From the NCBI RefSeq assembly GCF_011397635.1, contig NC_064770.1, positions 31,830,598 to 31,894,597 of the forward strand: a stretch of 64,000 bases of DNA, read 5' to 3'. Of this stretch, positions 41,641-52,104 are shown piece by piece; the stretch's first letter is position 1, and every line of letters begins with the position of its first letter. Source of the DNA: Epinephelus fuscoguttatus. Its lineage: Eukaryota > Chordata > Actinopteri > Perciformes > Serranidae. The notes beneath the pieces are model-generated. The model worked only from the letters and a program-made list of their open reading frames with translations, was not told the DNA's origin and did no database searches. A program made the translations under genes and the position numbers.

Positions 41641-42164
41641 CTGCCTGCCACCGTTAGCTCCCAGCATCCTCGCTGCTGCATGCAACAAAAAAACAGCTGA
41701 CAGTTGTAGCCTTTCTCTCTGTTTTTCGAGCTGCAGTTTACGAAAGAGAAGAAGAAGAAGTGTAGAAAGCCGGCTGCCTCTTGGGTCTCCTGCTTCTCCC
41801 TCACGCTCCCCACCTCCCTCCCTCCACCCTCTCTCTATCTCTCTCGTGCTCACACACATCCCCATCACATCCACACCCACACCCAAGGATACCCTGCCTG
41901 CCTCTGCCTCTCTCACGCCAGCAGCCCTTTTTCCTCTTCCCCTTCAACTACATTTTTTTAAATTATTTCCTCCGGGGAGGTGATGCTCATCTGACCCCCC
42001 CTTTCCCCCTCCACCTCCACCTTTTCTTCCCAATCCAAGACTTTTGTGGATGCTCTCCTCTTTAATCCGTCCCTGCTCTGCTACTTTGTCGCTACCTGTG
42101 GAGGTTTTCCCGGTTTTCTCTCCTGCCAGCCGTCGCTCAGAGTGCAGCCCCGCAGAGAGGCACC
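41640..42164 (+). promoter_or_regulatory. Candidate 5'UTR/promoter of the unidentified gene (pyrimidine-rich)
   Basis: The plus strand switches to pyrimidine-rich (CTCCCT- and CCACCTCC-type) for about 350 bp, then becomes GC-richer just before the ATG at 42165. The start context CACCATGC has A at -3. No TATA box stands out. Confidence 0.45.
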
Positions 42165-42237
42165 ATGCTGGGATTGGACGTGTGTGAGTTTGGGGGTCAG
42201 GTGCTGGAGCTGCTGTGGTTAACTATGTGCTACAGAG
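42165..42237 (+). CDS. Candidate first coding exon of an unidentified gene
   Basis: ATG in good context (GGCACCATGC) opens 24 codons, beginning MLGLDVCEFGG and ending LELLWLTMCYR. They run into a good donor, AGAG|GTGAGG, in phase 1. A short hydrophobic stretch (VLELLWLTMC) and a phase-1 end after about 24 residues resemble a signal-peptide exon of a secreted or cell-surface protein, where phase 1 is common. I do not recognise the protein. No downstream exon is evident in the remaining 21.8 kb, so the first intron would be long. Alternatives are an alternative first exon of a large neural gene or a chance frame. A (TG)n tract starts about 16 nt after the donor. Confidence 0.45.
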
Positions 42238-42251
42238 GTGAGGCGATGGAG

Positions 42252-42254
<3 letters not shown>

Positions 42255-42304
<50 letters not shown>
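42255..42304. repeat. (TG)n microsatellite
   Basis: About 24 TG units immediately after the candidate donor. Further TG tracts follow at about 42450-42480, 42595-42645, 42762-42793 and 42890-42922, making this 700-bp stretch one TG-rich cluster. Confidence 0.95.
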
Positions 42305-42305
<1 letters not shown>

Positions 42306-42593
42306 ATGCTCTGGTGAATTAGTATAACTTCAGTGATGCAAGTTATTACAGTGTGCATGAATCGTCTGTTTTATAGTGTTTGTTTTAAAGTAGACATAAA
42401 ATTTAAATCACAGGCGGGTGTGTTTGTTTTAAAGGATGTTCCTCTGTGAATGTGTGTGTGTGTGTGTGTGCGCGTGTGTGTGCCATATGTCTCCATCCTG
42501 GCGGGTGTGGACATTTTTATGTCTAACATGAAGCGCTGCCAAGACAAGCCAAAGGTGGCAGATCAATAGCTATTGATCACATCCTACACTATC

Positions 42594-42594
<1 letters not shown>

Positions 42595-42645
<51 letters not shown>
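42595..42645. repeat. (TG)n microsatellite
   Basis: About 24 TG units in the same cluster. Confidence 0.95.
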
Positions 42646-42647
<2 letters not shown>

Positions 42648-42759
42648 ATGTGTGTGCGTGTGTGCTGCCAGCTTTTGTAATTACGTTTCTGCTCACATAC
42701 ATGTGCACACACGCAAAAAAGGGTGTGTGTTCATGAGAAATGTTGGGAGAGGGAGCAGC

Positions 42760-42794
<35 letters not shown>

Positions 42795-43533
42795 TGACAC
42801 AGCGTATGCAGGAGTCAAATGATGCTTCTGTTGTCTGTTTTTTTTTTTCTTTGCTTTTATATTTGCAACAGTACATTTGCAAGGCAGCTCTGTGTGTGTA
42901 TGTGTGTGTGTGTGTGTGTGTATGTTACTACACTGCAGTGCTGAGCAGTTACAGATGGTGGAACAGTCCTGGGGTTTCCCCTCACAAAGGTGTGGGTATA
43001 AGAGTGTGTGTTTTGTGAGATAAAGATAAAAAGGCAAAGAGAGATGCAAAGAGAGGAGGCGAGTGAAGTCATTTAAAAAGAGAGGCACTGGAGCAGAGAG
43101 AGAGAAAGAGAAAACCACAGTGACAATTACGAGAGAAGAAACAGAGGGAAATGAGAGATCATCTTCAAACGAAGGTCTCGCAAGTGGAAGTGAAATGTGA
43201 TTTAAGATCTGAGGCAGCCATGAATAATCTGTTCCATTAACTGTGTGAATTTCAAACGGCAATTTGGAATTGATCGCTCGGCTCCAGTCAGGATCCAAGG
43301 AGCCACCGACCGTAGATCTTCACGTCTGCCAATTAACTACTTAGTGTCTCAGTGTTTCAGCCATTTTTCATTTATTAAAACATCACAGAGAGCCACTGTG
43401 GAAACATGAGTCATATATTAGGTGATCACTCCAAATATGTCACAACAAAATATGTTTCTATTACTGTGTTTCCATTATTTTTGATTATCAAAAACAAAAA
43501 AATGGCTTCAAGCAGCTGTACACAGGGAATTAA

Positions 43534-45569
43534 AGGAGCAATGTGTCAGATTTAGGAGGAGTTATTGGTGAGGATTGCAGATTGCAACAAGCTGAAACTT
43601 CTCCAGGTTAGAATTCCTTCAGTGGTTACTGTTCAGGAGTTTTTACCAGGAGCCGAATTATCCACAGAGGTCTCTTCCTCTGCAAAACAAATAGACCAGG
43701 TGTTTAAAACCAGTGGAAACACTGAATAAAACAGTTTCACGTTAAAAAGAGTATTTCTCCGATGCTGTTTGGCTTCTCGTAGACAGCATGCTTGCTCAGC
43801 AACTGCTAATGTGTGCTCACCTTTTTTATCTGACAACTTCAGATCCAGTTGTTCAGGGGATTTTTACCGGGAGCCGAATTATGACAGACAGAGCAGGTGA
43901 TTAAAACTGGTAAAAACACGGAATTAAACAGTTTAACCTTAAAAATCAGTGTTTTTTACATACTGTTTGGCTTGTTACAGAGCTTGTCTGGCACCTGCTA
44001 ATGTGATATCACCTTTTTCTCTGCAAACTGAATAGCCAGACATTTGGCAAGTTTTAACTGGGAGCTGAATTATCCACAGAGGTCTCTTCCTCTCCAAAAC
44101 AAATGGAACTGGCGATTAAAACTAGTAAAAACACTGAATAAAACAGTTTCACATTAAAAATCGATATTTTTCCTATGCTGTTTGGTTGGGCTACTAGCCC
44201 CGCACCTGCTAATGTGTGCTCGCTTGTTTTTCTGATAACTTAAGATCCAAACTTTCAGGTGGTTTTAACCGGAAACTGAATTGTCTGCAGAGGTCTCTTC
44301 TTCTCCAAAACAAACAGACTGGATGTTTAAAACCGCTAAGAAACAGTAAATAAAACAGTTCCATGTTTAAAAATCAGTGTTTTCCATACATTGTTTGCCT
44401 TGTCGCAGGCATCTGCTAATGTGCAATCACCTTTTTCTCAGCAGACGGAATAGCCAGACATTTAGGAGGTTTTTACTGGGAGCCAAATTATCCACAGCGG
44501 TCTCTTCCTCAAATAGACCCGGTGTTTAAAACTGCTAAAAGCACTGAATAAAACAGTCTGACGATAGGAATCTGTGTTTTTCCTATGCTGTTTGGTTGGG
44601 CTACGAGCCCAGCACCTGCTAATGTGTGCTTGCTTTTTTTCCCTAAAACTTAAGATCCAAACTTACAGGCAGTTTTAACCGGGAGCCGAATTATCAGCAG
44701 AGGTCTCTTTCTCTCCAGAACTACTGAACCAGGTGATTAAAACCATTTAAAACACTGAATAAAACAGTTTCACATTAGAAATCATTGTTTTGCCTATACA
44801 TTTTGGTTTGACGCAGACAGACTGCTAGCTTAGCATCTGCTCATCTTTTTCTCTGCACACTGAATTGCCAGACATTAAGGAGGTTTCAATTGGGAGCTGA
44901 ATTATCTGCAGAGGTCTCTTCCTCTCCAAAAAAAAAAAAAACATGCCAGGTGATAAAAACTGGTAAAACCACTGAATAAAGCAATTTTATGTCAAAAATC
45001 AGTGTTTTTCCAATGTTGTTTGGTTGGGCTACTAGCCCTGCACCTGCTAATGTGTGCTCGCTTTTTTTCCTATTAACTAAGATCCAAACATTGGGGCGTT
45101 TTTAACCAGGTGCTGAATTACCTGCAGAGTTCTCTTCCTCTCCAAAACAAATGTGCCAGGTGATTAAAACCGTTAAAAACACTGAATAAAACAGTTTCAT
45201 GTTAAAAATCTGTGTTTTTCCATTGCTGTTTGGTTGGGCTTGTAGCCCTGCACCTGCTAATGTGTGCTCACTTTGTTTTTCTGAGAACTGAAGATCCAAA
45301 CATTCAGGCAGTTTTAATCAGGGACCAAATTATACACAAAGGTCTCTTCCTCGCCAAAACAAACGCTGAATAATGCACTTTCACATTAAAAATATGGCGG
45401 ACTCCATAGATGAGGACCCACTCCTTATGTAGATTTAAGCAGCTCATTCTAAGTTAACGAAAACACAGCGGTTGTTATTTTCAGGTGATCATATACCAAA
45501 GAAATCGTTCTTATTATATTATATTCCATGTCTGCCAGTACAGCCCCCTGAATCCCACACACTGAACCT
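43534..45569 (-). mobile_element. 2.0-kb TIR element carrying a 209-bp tandem array
   Basis: The left end AGGAGCAATGTGTCAGATTT and the complement of the right end (AGGTTCAGTGTGTGGGATT) are inverted repeats beside TTAA (43530-43533) and CTAA (45570-45573). Inside are about nine diverged units of about 209 bp, anchored by GAGGTCTCTTCCTCTCC near 43669, 44080, 44290, 44500, 44701, 44910, 45127 and 45340, plus one degenerate unit near 43870. It is the same family as 38678-40803, opposite strand. No transposase; Kolobok-like by TTAA only. Confidence 0.75.
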
Positions 45570-45649
45570 CTAAAGTGGATTTTGCTGCCTGTGCTGTTTT
45601 TGTGAATATATGTGACACATTTAATCTTGTCAAAAACACTTGGCTGAGA

Positions 45650-46000
45650 TTGAGTTTTGAAAAATGAGGAGGAGGAGGAGATTTTGATGGGAACGTGGGA
45701 GGTGACTGAGTGGAAGATAAATGGCAGGAGTAGGGAGGTGAATGACGAGGCGAGGAGGAAGGAGGGCGAGAAACATCGAGGTAAAGAGGTTCATTTGGAG
45801 AGGAAAAGAAGAAGAGGTTAAAAGAAAAGCAATGAGGAGCGGAAGTTATACGGAGAGGAGGAGGAGGAGGGAGATAAGTGGCAAGAGGAGGGTGAAGATG
45901 TGAGTAGGTGGAAGATGAGAAAGAGAGGAGGCGGGAGGAGAGGAGGAGGAAGACGGGGTAAACACAAAAGAAAGGAAACAAAGGGAAAATGTTGGCGGTT
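45650..46000 (+). repeat. Homopurine-rich tract
   Basis: About 300 bp of GAGGAGGAG- and GGAAGA-type sequence on the plus strand. It is followed about 200 bp later by a pyrimidine-rich tract (46195-46440). It yields long but meaningless serine/proline frames on the minus strand. Confidence 0.8.
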
Positions 46001-46194
46001 GAGATCGACGTGTTCTGTCAGCAGCTGTTACCAGGAAAGAAAGTGAGGAAAGTGTGTGTGTGTGTGTGTGTGGCAGAGAGAGAGAGAGAGAGAGTGGGTG
46101 AGTGGGTGAGGCCCATGTGGCAGAACACTCTTCATGAGCTGTCAATCAGTGCAGACCGGTGCGGGCGGCGAGCAGTAAGCGCTCAAACAGGCTA

Positions 46195-46440
46195 ATTGAA
46201 ATCCCTTCTCTTCGTCTTTTCTTCATCTTTCCATCTTCATTTTCTCTCTAATCCTTCCTCGCTTTCTTTCCCTCCTTCTCTCCCTCTTTCTTTCTCTCCT
46301 ATTGTCCTCCTTTCCTCCTCCCTCTGTTTCGCACTGTCAGATTAAATAACCCACCGGTATATACCTCACTCTCTAATCCTCTTCCCTTCCTTCCCCACAT
46401 TCCCTCTCTCCTCTCCTTACCTGCTCGTCTCTGCTCTCCA
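46195..46440 (+). repeat. Homopyrimidine-rich tract
   Basis: CTTTCTTTCCCTCC-type sequence on the plus strand, complementary in character to the purine tract upstream. Confidence 0.8.
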
Positions 46441-47030
46441 CACGCACTCACACATGCTGTCAGCTTGTCACATGTGTTTAAGAAACTGTATCTCCTCCTC
46501 ACATCACACCTCCTCCCTTTTTTTTTTTTGTCCCAGCAGTGATAAATGAGGTTGAGCGGGTGAGCAGACACATACGAGACCAATCAAGTCAGTCAATTAG
46601 ACAACCTGCTGTCTCTACAGGGCTGACAGAGCAGCTGAGGACATATTACTGTGTGTGTGTGTGTGAGAGAGTGAGTGAGTGAGTGAGTGTGGAGGAGGTT
46701 GATTAAAGGGGTGGATGTGCATTCTTTTTACTTGCTGTCTATAGAGAGCTGAAGCGATGACGTCATGTTTGGGCTCGCCTCAGTTTCACCTGCTTGTGTA
46801 TCTCAGTGTATCTCCTGGAGTTTCTAGATAAATCTGTATCCACTACAGCAGTTGTAAATGGAAATTGAATCATTTGGGGTTTTAAAGTTAAACAATTACT
46901 GCATGACCACAGAAAAAACTACAGCTCAGATGAAGATTTAAAAGGCAGTAGTGCAGGTACTTCCATCATCATAACTTGGTTTCCTCCGTTAGGTGGAGTT
47001 CTCCCATATCCTTGTCTAGAGTAATGTTTT
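46441..47030. other. Non-coding DNA
   Basis: A short (TG)n followed by (GTGA)n lies near 46652-46690. No exon recognised. Confidence 0.5.
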
Positions 47031-47034
47031 CAAA

Positions 47035-47130
47035 TGTTTCAGAATCAGAAATATTTTATTGATCCCCAAGGGGAAATTATGATTCGTTACAGTCACTCAG
47101 ATGTAAAGAATACAGAATTATAAGAGTATG
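47035..47130. repeat. Common fish repeat (TTTATTGATCCCCAAGGGG type)
   Basis: ATATTTTATTGATCCCCAAG followed by GGGAAATT is a phrase repeated throughout teleost genomes. Only a short piece is present, followed by AT-rich simple sequence. Confidence 0.6.
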
Positions 47131-47449
47131 AAATAGAAGTATGTAAAAAATAAAGCAATAAAATGTGCATTAAAATAAAAATAAAATGTGCATCATGCTA
47201 CATTGTTAAAGAATAGTACTTAAGATATTAAAATATTAAAAATAAAATATATATCGTCACTGTGCTGAGGATGTGACTGTGAGAATTTAAGTACAATATA
47301 TACATCAATATAATAAAAGAAGAATAGAATAAGAGTAAACATAAGAAATATCAATAGTTTAGTTAGTTATAAGTATCAATAAATTTAAAATAATGTAGAA
47401 ATAAGTACAGGAATAAATATGATTAATACATACGTGTATGAATAAATCA

Positions 47450-47755
47450 GTAATTATGCAAATAGAAAAATAAATGTATAAATAACTACAAATAAATATG
47501 ACATGAATAAGAAATGAATAAATGCTGAAATAAATAAATGCATAAAAGATTATTAAAAGGGAATAAATAAATTAATAAATACATGTTTAAATAATTATGG
47601 AAATAAATGCATCAATGCATAAAAATTAAAGTTGATAAACAGGATTTTAATAAATGTATTATATTTATTTAAAAAGGTCCTGAGCATTTTTATTCTTTCA
47701 TTTATTTCAGCATTTATTTATTTATTTCATTATTTATTTTTTTCCTGTATTTATT
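47450..47755. repeat. AT-rich AAATAAATG inverted repeat
   Basis: The left half is made of AATAAATG-type phrases. The right half (about 47690-47755) is made of their complements (CATTTATTTATTT), so the whole could fold back. A similar structure lies at 54530-54950. Confidence 0.65.
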
Positions 47756-47764
47756 CGTTGGCGA

Positions 47765-48060
47765 GGTGATGCACTGTTGCAAGAGGGTGACTGGTTCAAC
47801 GCCGAGGTGGGGGAGCCCTTCTGTGCAGAGTTTGCATGTTCTCCCTGTGTCAGCATGGGCTTTCTGTGGGTACTCTAGTGACCTCCTCTAGGTTAACTGG
47901 TGACTCTAAATTGTCCGTAGGTGTGAATGTGAGTGTGAATGATTGTCTGTGTCTATGTGTCAGCCCTGTGATAGTCTGGTGACCTGTCCAGGGTGTACCC
48001 TGCCTCTCGCCCAGTGTCAGCTGGGATAGGCTCCAGCCCCACCCTGACCTTTTTCGTTAA
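47765..48060. repeat. Common fish interspersed repeat (retroposon-type)
   Basis: Contains the ordered phrases GTTTGCATGTTCTCCCTGTG, GTTAACTGGTGACTCTAAAT, CAGCCCTGTGATAGTCTGG and CAGCTGGGATAGGCTCCAGC. These occur in very many teleost repeat copies of LINE/SINE origin. It encodes no protein. Confidence 0.75.
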
Positions 48061-49014
48061 GCTGTGATGCTAAGCCTGCAAAGGTATAGGGCTCAGGGAA
48101 AATGCTGTTTGTTAAAGGCAAATTGAAATATTATATAAACAGATCATTAAAAAAAAAACAACGTAGTCTTCATCTAAACATAGTGAACCATGACACAACG
48201 TTGGTTACGTTTATGTTCCAAGGCTTGGTTAATAAATGTAAGTGTGATTTTGGATGAGGTTTCTTCTGGAACAGAGCAGAGTTTCACTTAATCTCTCTGT
48301 TTGACTAAACCTGCAGCAGCCTGCAGACGGTTTCTGGTTTGCCAACAGAAAAAGACTGCACTACACTATGACACATTCACCTGCATGGAAATGTCTAGTG
48401 ATTAAAGCTGCTCTGACTGTGTTACCTTGACTGCTCTTAGCAGAGGCATAATTACAGTCATTTCCATTGTAATACCACATTAAACATGGCCACAAGTTAT
48501 CTCTGGCTCATTTCATTGTGTTTTTACCTCTTGTTTTACTTTGTCATAAATCCCTTAAAATGTTTATCTGTGATGCTAAAATGCAGGCTAACATTAACAC
48601 AAACAGACAAGTTAACAAAGCATAAAACATCAGCCACTATAACCCTTTCTTTAGGCAAGAAAAGCTGTAGCAGCAAAACTTTGAAGTGTATTAAAATGAA
48701 TAAGGGTGTATTTTATTGCATATGGATTCAAATACAACTTCGGTTGTGTCACATTTATTTACTGGTGGGCATTACTGTCTTGGAGTTCAGTTAGTTTATG
48801 TTTGAATAATGGCGTAATAGCGAATTGCTTGCGAACTGGATTGCTGCGAGGCTGGTTTCAGTCTAAGATCGTCGAAATCGGGTGCTTGGGAAGTGAATTG
48901 CAGCGTCAGAAACCAACGAAAAAGCCGTCCTTTAACGTCGGCATGATTCGCGGCTGGGGGAAACGAGGCGGGACAAGGACGAAAGTTTAAGTGGCGAGAG
49001 AGAGTGGTGTTCGC

Positions 49015-49491
49015 TAGTGATGCGCGGGCTGACCCGTAACCCGTGGGTTACCTGCGGGTCGGGTCAAGAAATGTTCACTTTATTGGCAGGGCGGGTGGGG
49101 CGAGTCATTAAAGATTAAATATGTCGGCGCCAAGCAGCGGCAACAACAAACCAGAATCAATGAAGTGGTGAGGATGAAAGAAGAAGTGAGGGAAAGATTA
49201 CGGTCGGGAGAGTACAGAGTTAAAAGAAAAGAAGGCCAAGCTGCGAAATCTCATGTTTGGGACAATTTCTCTGAGATAGTTAGTGCAGCAGATGACAGCA
49301 GTATTGGCTACATGAAGTACAATTCCTGTGATAACCTATACAAGCATGAGAGCAACAAGACAGGTAAGTTAATAGCGGCGGGGGCAGGTTGTGAAAATAG
49401 ATGCGGTTGTGCGGGTGGGATGGAGCGGGTCAAATTATTTCATAAATGTGGGACCCGCGGGTTGGAAAAAACCCCGACCCGGGCATCACTA
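49015..49491 (+). mobile_element. 477-bp non-autonomous hAT element with perfect 8-bp TSD
   Basis: Terminal inverted repeats TAGTGATGCGCGGG and, at the right end, CCCGGGCATCACTA. Flanked by identical GTGTTCGC (49007-49014 and 49492-49499), the 8-bp duplication typical of hAT. The interior keeps the start of a hAT transposase gene (BED-type zinc finger) and a splice donor, then is truncated. Confidence 0.93.
49165..49363 (+). pseudogene. hAT transposase N-terminal exon remnant (BED finger)
   Basis: The frame reads ERLRSGEYRVKRKEG, SHVWDNFSEIV and YNSCDNLYKHESNKTG, recognisable as the N-terminus of hAT transposases (VW..F plus a C-containing turn and an SKKTG-like end). One of the paired zinc-binding cysteines appears as Tyr (YMKYNSC). 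A donor CAG|GTAAGT ends the exon at 49363. The catalytic domain is missing, so no active transposase can be made. Confidence 0.75.
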
Positions 49492-49869
49492 GTGTTCGCG
49501 TCCCATAAGATTCTAAGGCCAAACCCTGTTTGTTTTTTTTCTCCCAAAACCTAACCACGTGCTTTTGTTGCCTAAACCCAACTGTTTGCGGTTTTTTGGT
49601 TGAAGGAAAAAAAGGTCATAGTGCATTTATTTTGAAAGAGTCTGTATGCAAATGTTAAAATTCCTGTGAATTCCTGTTCCTTTATTTTGAAAGAGGACAA
49701 TACATGTAACAGGCAGAACTTGACATGGTGTCCCAGAACATCAACCAAAACACCCAGGGTACCTTTCACGTGTCATATGTGGACGTGGAAAGTCCATGAC
49801 CAAATGTCAATATGTGACGAGATCGGAGTGAGAATGTGTTGTTACTACAGCAGAAGTATGACGTATTAA

Positions 49870-51240
49870 AACTGCAAAATCATATTTAAATCTTCAGGTA
49901 AAAAAAGCTGCATCATACCACAATCACTATTGACAGCTGCAAAGGATATTTAATAGTGAAAGCGTGTCAGATCCGCAGTAATACAATATGCCACAGAAGC
50001 TGCAGTGTCATGAGACACCCTCAGTGTGTTGATATCACCAATAACAGCAGGCGGTATCATTTGTTTGTCATCTCAGCCTTTCATCAACACGGAAACATGC
50101 GGGAAATGAGATCTCAACGATTTGCTGGTTAGCATGATGAAGTGTCATGAGTGTCTCCAGTGTTGACGGCGCATCTGCAGCCTTACATGGAAATCCCGCA
50201 GGTGACATATTGATTCTGGCCGTGCTGTGGCAGAAAAGGCCACGCACTTACAGCAGCCTTGGAGATAGAGGCAAACCCTCCTCATGGCCTGCTGTAATGC
50301 TGTTTGTTTTATCAGTCCTCCTTTACGGCCTTCTCCTTCACTGTAAAAGCTGTTATTGGCTTTGCAGATACCTGAAAGATGCCTTTTTATCTTCTGCTGT
50401 GTGTGTGTTTTTCTTATATGTGTGTGTGTGTTTCAGTGTCCCAGAGGTCTCGTTATGGTATTAGAACAGAGCAGTGACAGCGGGCCTCAAAGGACTATAA
50501 AAAAACAGCAAATCAACACTTAGGGCACAAACGCACACATGGTAGACACACACATAGTGTTTTCCTGACACAGTGAACAGTTATCTGGGTTAAGGAAAGA
50601 GGAGGCAGACAGGAAGTGATTATTAAAATAGAGGAAGGCTGTTGAGGAAAAAGAAGAGCAGTTTATCTTTGATTTGTCCCAGTAATGCCCCAGTTATGGT
50701 GCAGTATTTTCAATACATGTCAAAACAAGCAGATTTTTTTAAAATTCTGATTCTATTTTCAACATGAGCTCATCCCTACTCATCATATTCTAACACCAGG
50801 GCAGAGGCCCCCTCATTATTTTGAAGCCACTGGCAGCCTTTCGCCTTTTAATCTTGACACATGGGGGTCGGCTTGGTTGGGTTAGAAAAAGATCATTGTT
50901 GATCTTGCTCACATCAGTTGACTCACTGACTCAAGTGGCCAGTGACTAACGAGTGACTAATGATTCAGGTAACAAAATAACTCAACATTGATTTTTACCT
51001 TCACACAGGACACAAACAGTGGTCTTCTGGGTCAAAGTCCTGTGCTTGCTCAATGAATTCTTATCACAGCCATGGATGTATTAAGAGACCTGGATACAGC
51101 ATTAGTGGCAACGCTCCGTTCATTCCTATGAAAGTTGCTCACTGCCACATGAAGCCAAAAGCTCTATTTCCATGTTGTGAAATTACCCGAATGATCGGCG
51201 CTGCTTCAGCATCACTGGGCCCATCGAGCAGGCAGACTAG
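49870..51240. other. Non-coding DNA, mostly unique
   Basis: No recognised repeat in about 50000-50460 and no convincing exon, despite a 105-residue open frame at 50147-50464 that looks accidental. It may include conserved non-coding DNA. Confidence 0.4.
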
Positions 51241-51247
51241 GGACTAA

Positions 51248-52101
51248 AGCAGGATTTATACTTTTGCGTCAAATTGATGTCCTGACGTGTACCTCCCCAG
51301 AAATGTAACTACATGTCGTGGCGACGCAGACCTCCTGTCTCTTTCTGTAAGCTGAAACCATTTCCCTCAGTGGAAACTAGGTGTTTATTTTCTTTATTTT
51401 CACAGATAAGAAACAATAAATTGTGAAGACAATAAAGCCTCCACAAAAATAGCATTTAAGTCTTGTGTGTGATTTATCCTGGCTTCATATGAGCAGAGGA
51501 AATCTCCGCTCATCGCTAGGCTAATTTATACAATGTAAACTACCATAGGCTTGTGCTAATAACGTTAGCATGTTATATTTGTTTGGAAAATGTGTTTAGT
51601 ATAAGACAGTTGTTTTGTCTGTGAACCTTGTGAGTTGTAATGGTGCTGAATTTTGTAACGTTACCTTTGTTAAATGTTGCTGTTGTCCCTGGCTTCATAT
51701 GAGTAGAGGAAAGGTCCGCTAGCTGCTAGGCTAATTTATACAATGTAAAATGCCATAGGCTTGTGCTAATAACGTTAGCATGTTGTATTTGTGGGGAAAA
51801 TGTGTCCAGATAAAGACAAGTGTTTGTCTGTGAATGCTGCGAGTTATAGTGAAGCTGATTTATGTACTTGTGTTTGAAATCGTCTCTATTAAGTCATGTT
51901 TAATGTGTGTTTAATGTGTGTTTTGAATCAATGAAACTTTACAGCACTTCACAGAAAGGGGGAGGTGTAACTGCAGAGAGACACAGACACACCACTGCAT
52001 AAGTATAAATGCTCAAAACGGCAGAGGCCACATACGTAGACTGTGACGTAGGCTATGGTGTACGCTCTGCATGGAACTGACACACAAGTATAAATCATGC
52101 T
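51248..52101. mobile_element. PIF/Harbinger-like MITE with internal 210-bp tandem duplication
   Basis: The left end AGCAGGATTTATACTTTTGC and the complement of the right end (AGCATGATTTATACTTGTG) are inverted repeats. Both are flanked by TAA (51245-51247 and 52102-52104), the 3-bp TWA duplication of PIF/Harbinger. Inside, GGCTTCATATGAGNAGAGGA begins at 51481 and again at 51691, two copies of a 210-bp unit. No transposase. Confidence 0.75.
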
Positions 52102-52104
52102 TAA

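Larger units (their letters stand above)
48860..49845 (-). repeat. Dispersed repeat family A, copy 3 (split by a hAT element)
   Basis: Family A sequence runs from about 48860 to 49014 and resumes at 49492 to about 49845. The break is the insertion of the hAT element. Confidence 0.7.

Noticed and set aside
41108..41813. Proline/serine-rich minus-strand frames of up to 188 codons
   Set aside because: Product of the purine-rich plus-strand tract and the CA microsatellite; no homology or splice support.
42589..43298. 201-codon minus-strand frame
   Set aside because: Largely composed of CA-repeat translation (Thr-His runs) with no recognisable domain.
45514..46145. Serine/proline-rich minus-strand frames
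   Set aside because: Explained by the homopurine tract; composition only.
46570..46660. Possible second exon after TGTCTCTACAG near 46620
   Set aside because: The acceptor looks fair, but the following frame runs straight into a TG repeat with no donor or homology.
50147..50464. 105-codon frame with a hydrophobic stretch
   Set aside because: It ends in a TG-rich run, has no known homology and lacks splice or transcript evidence.
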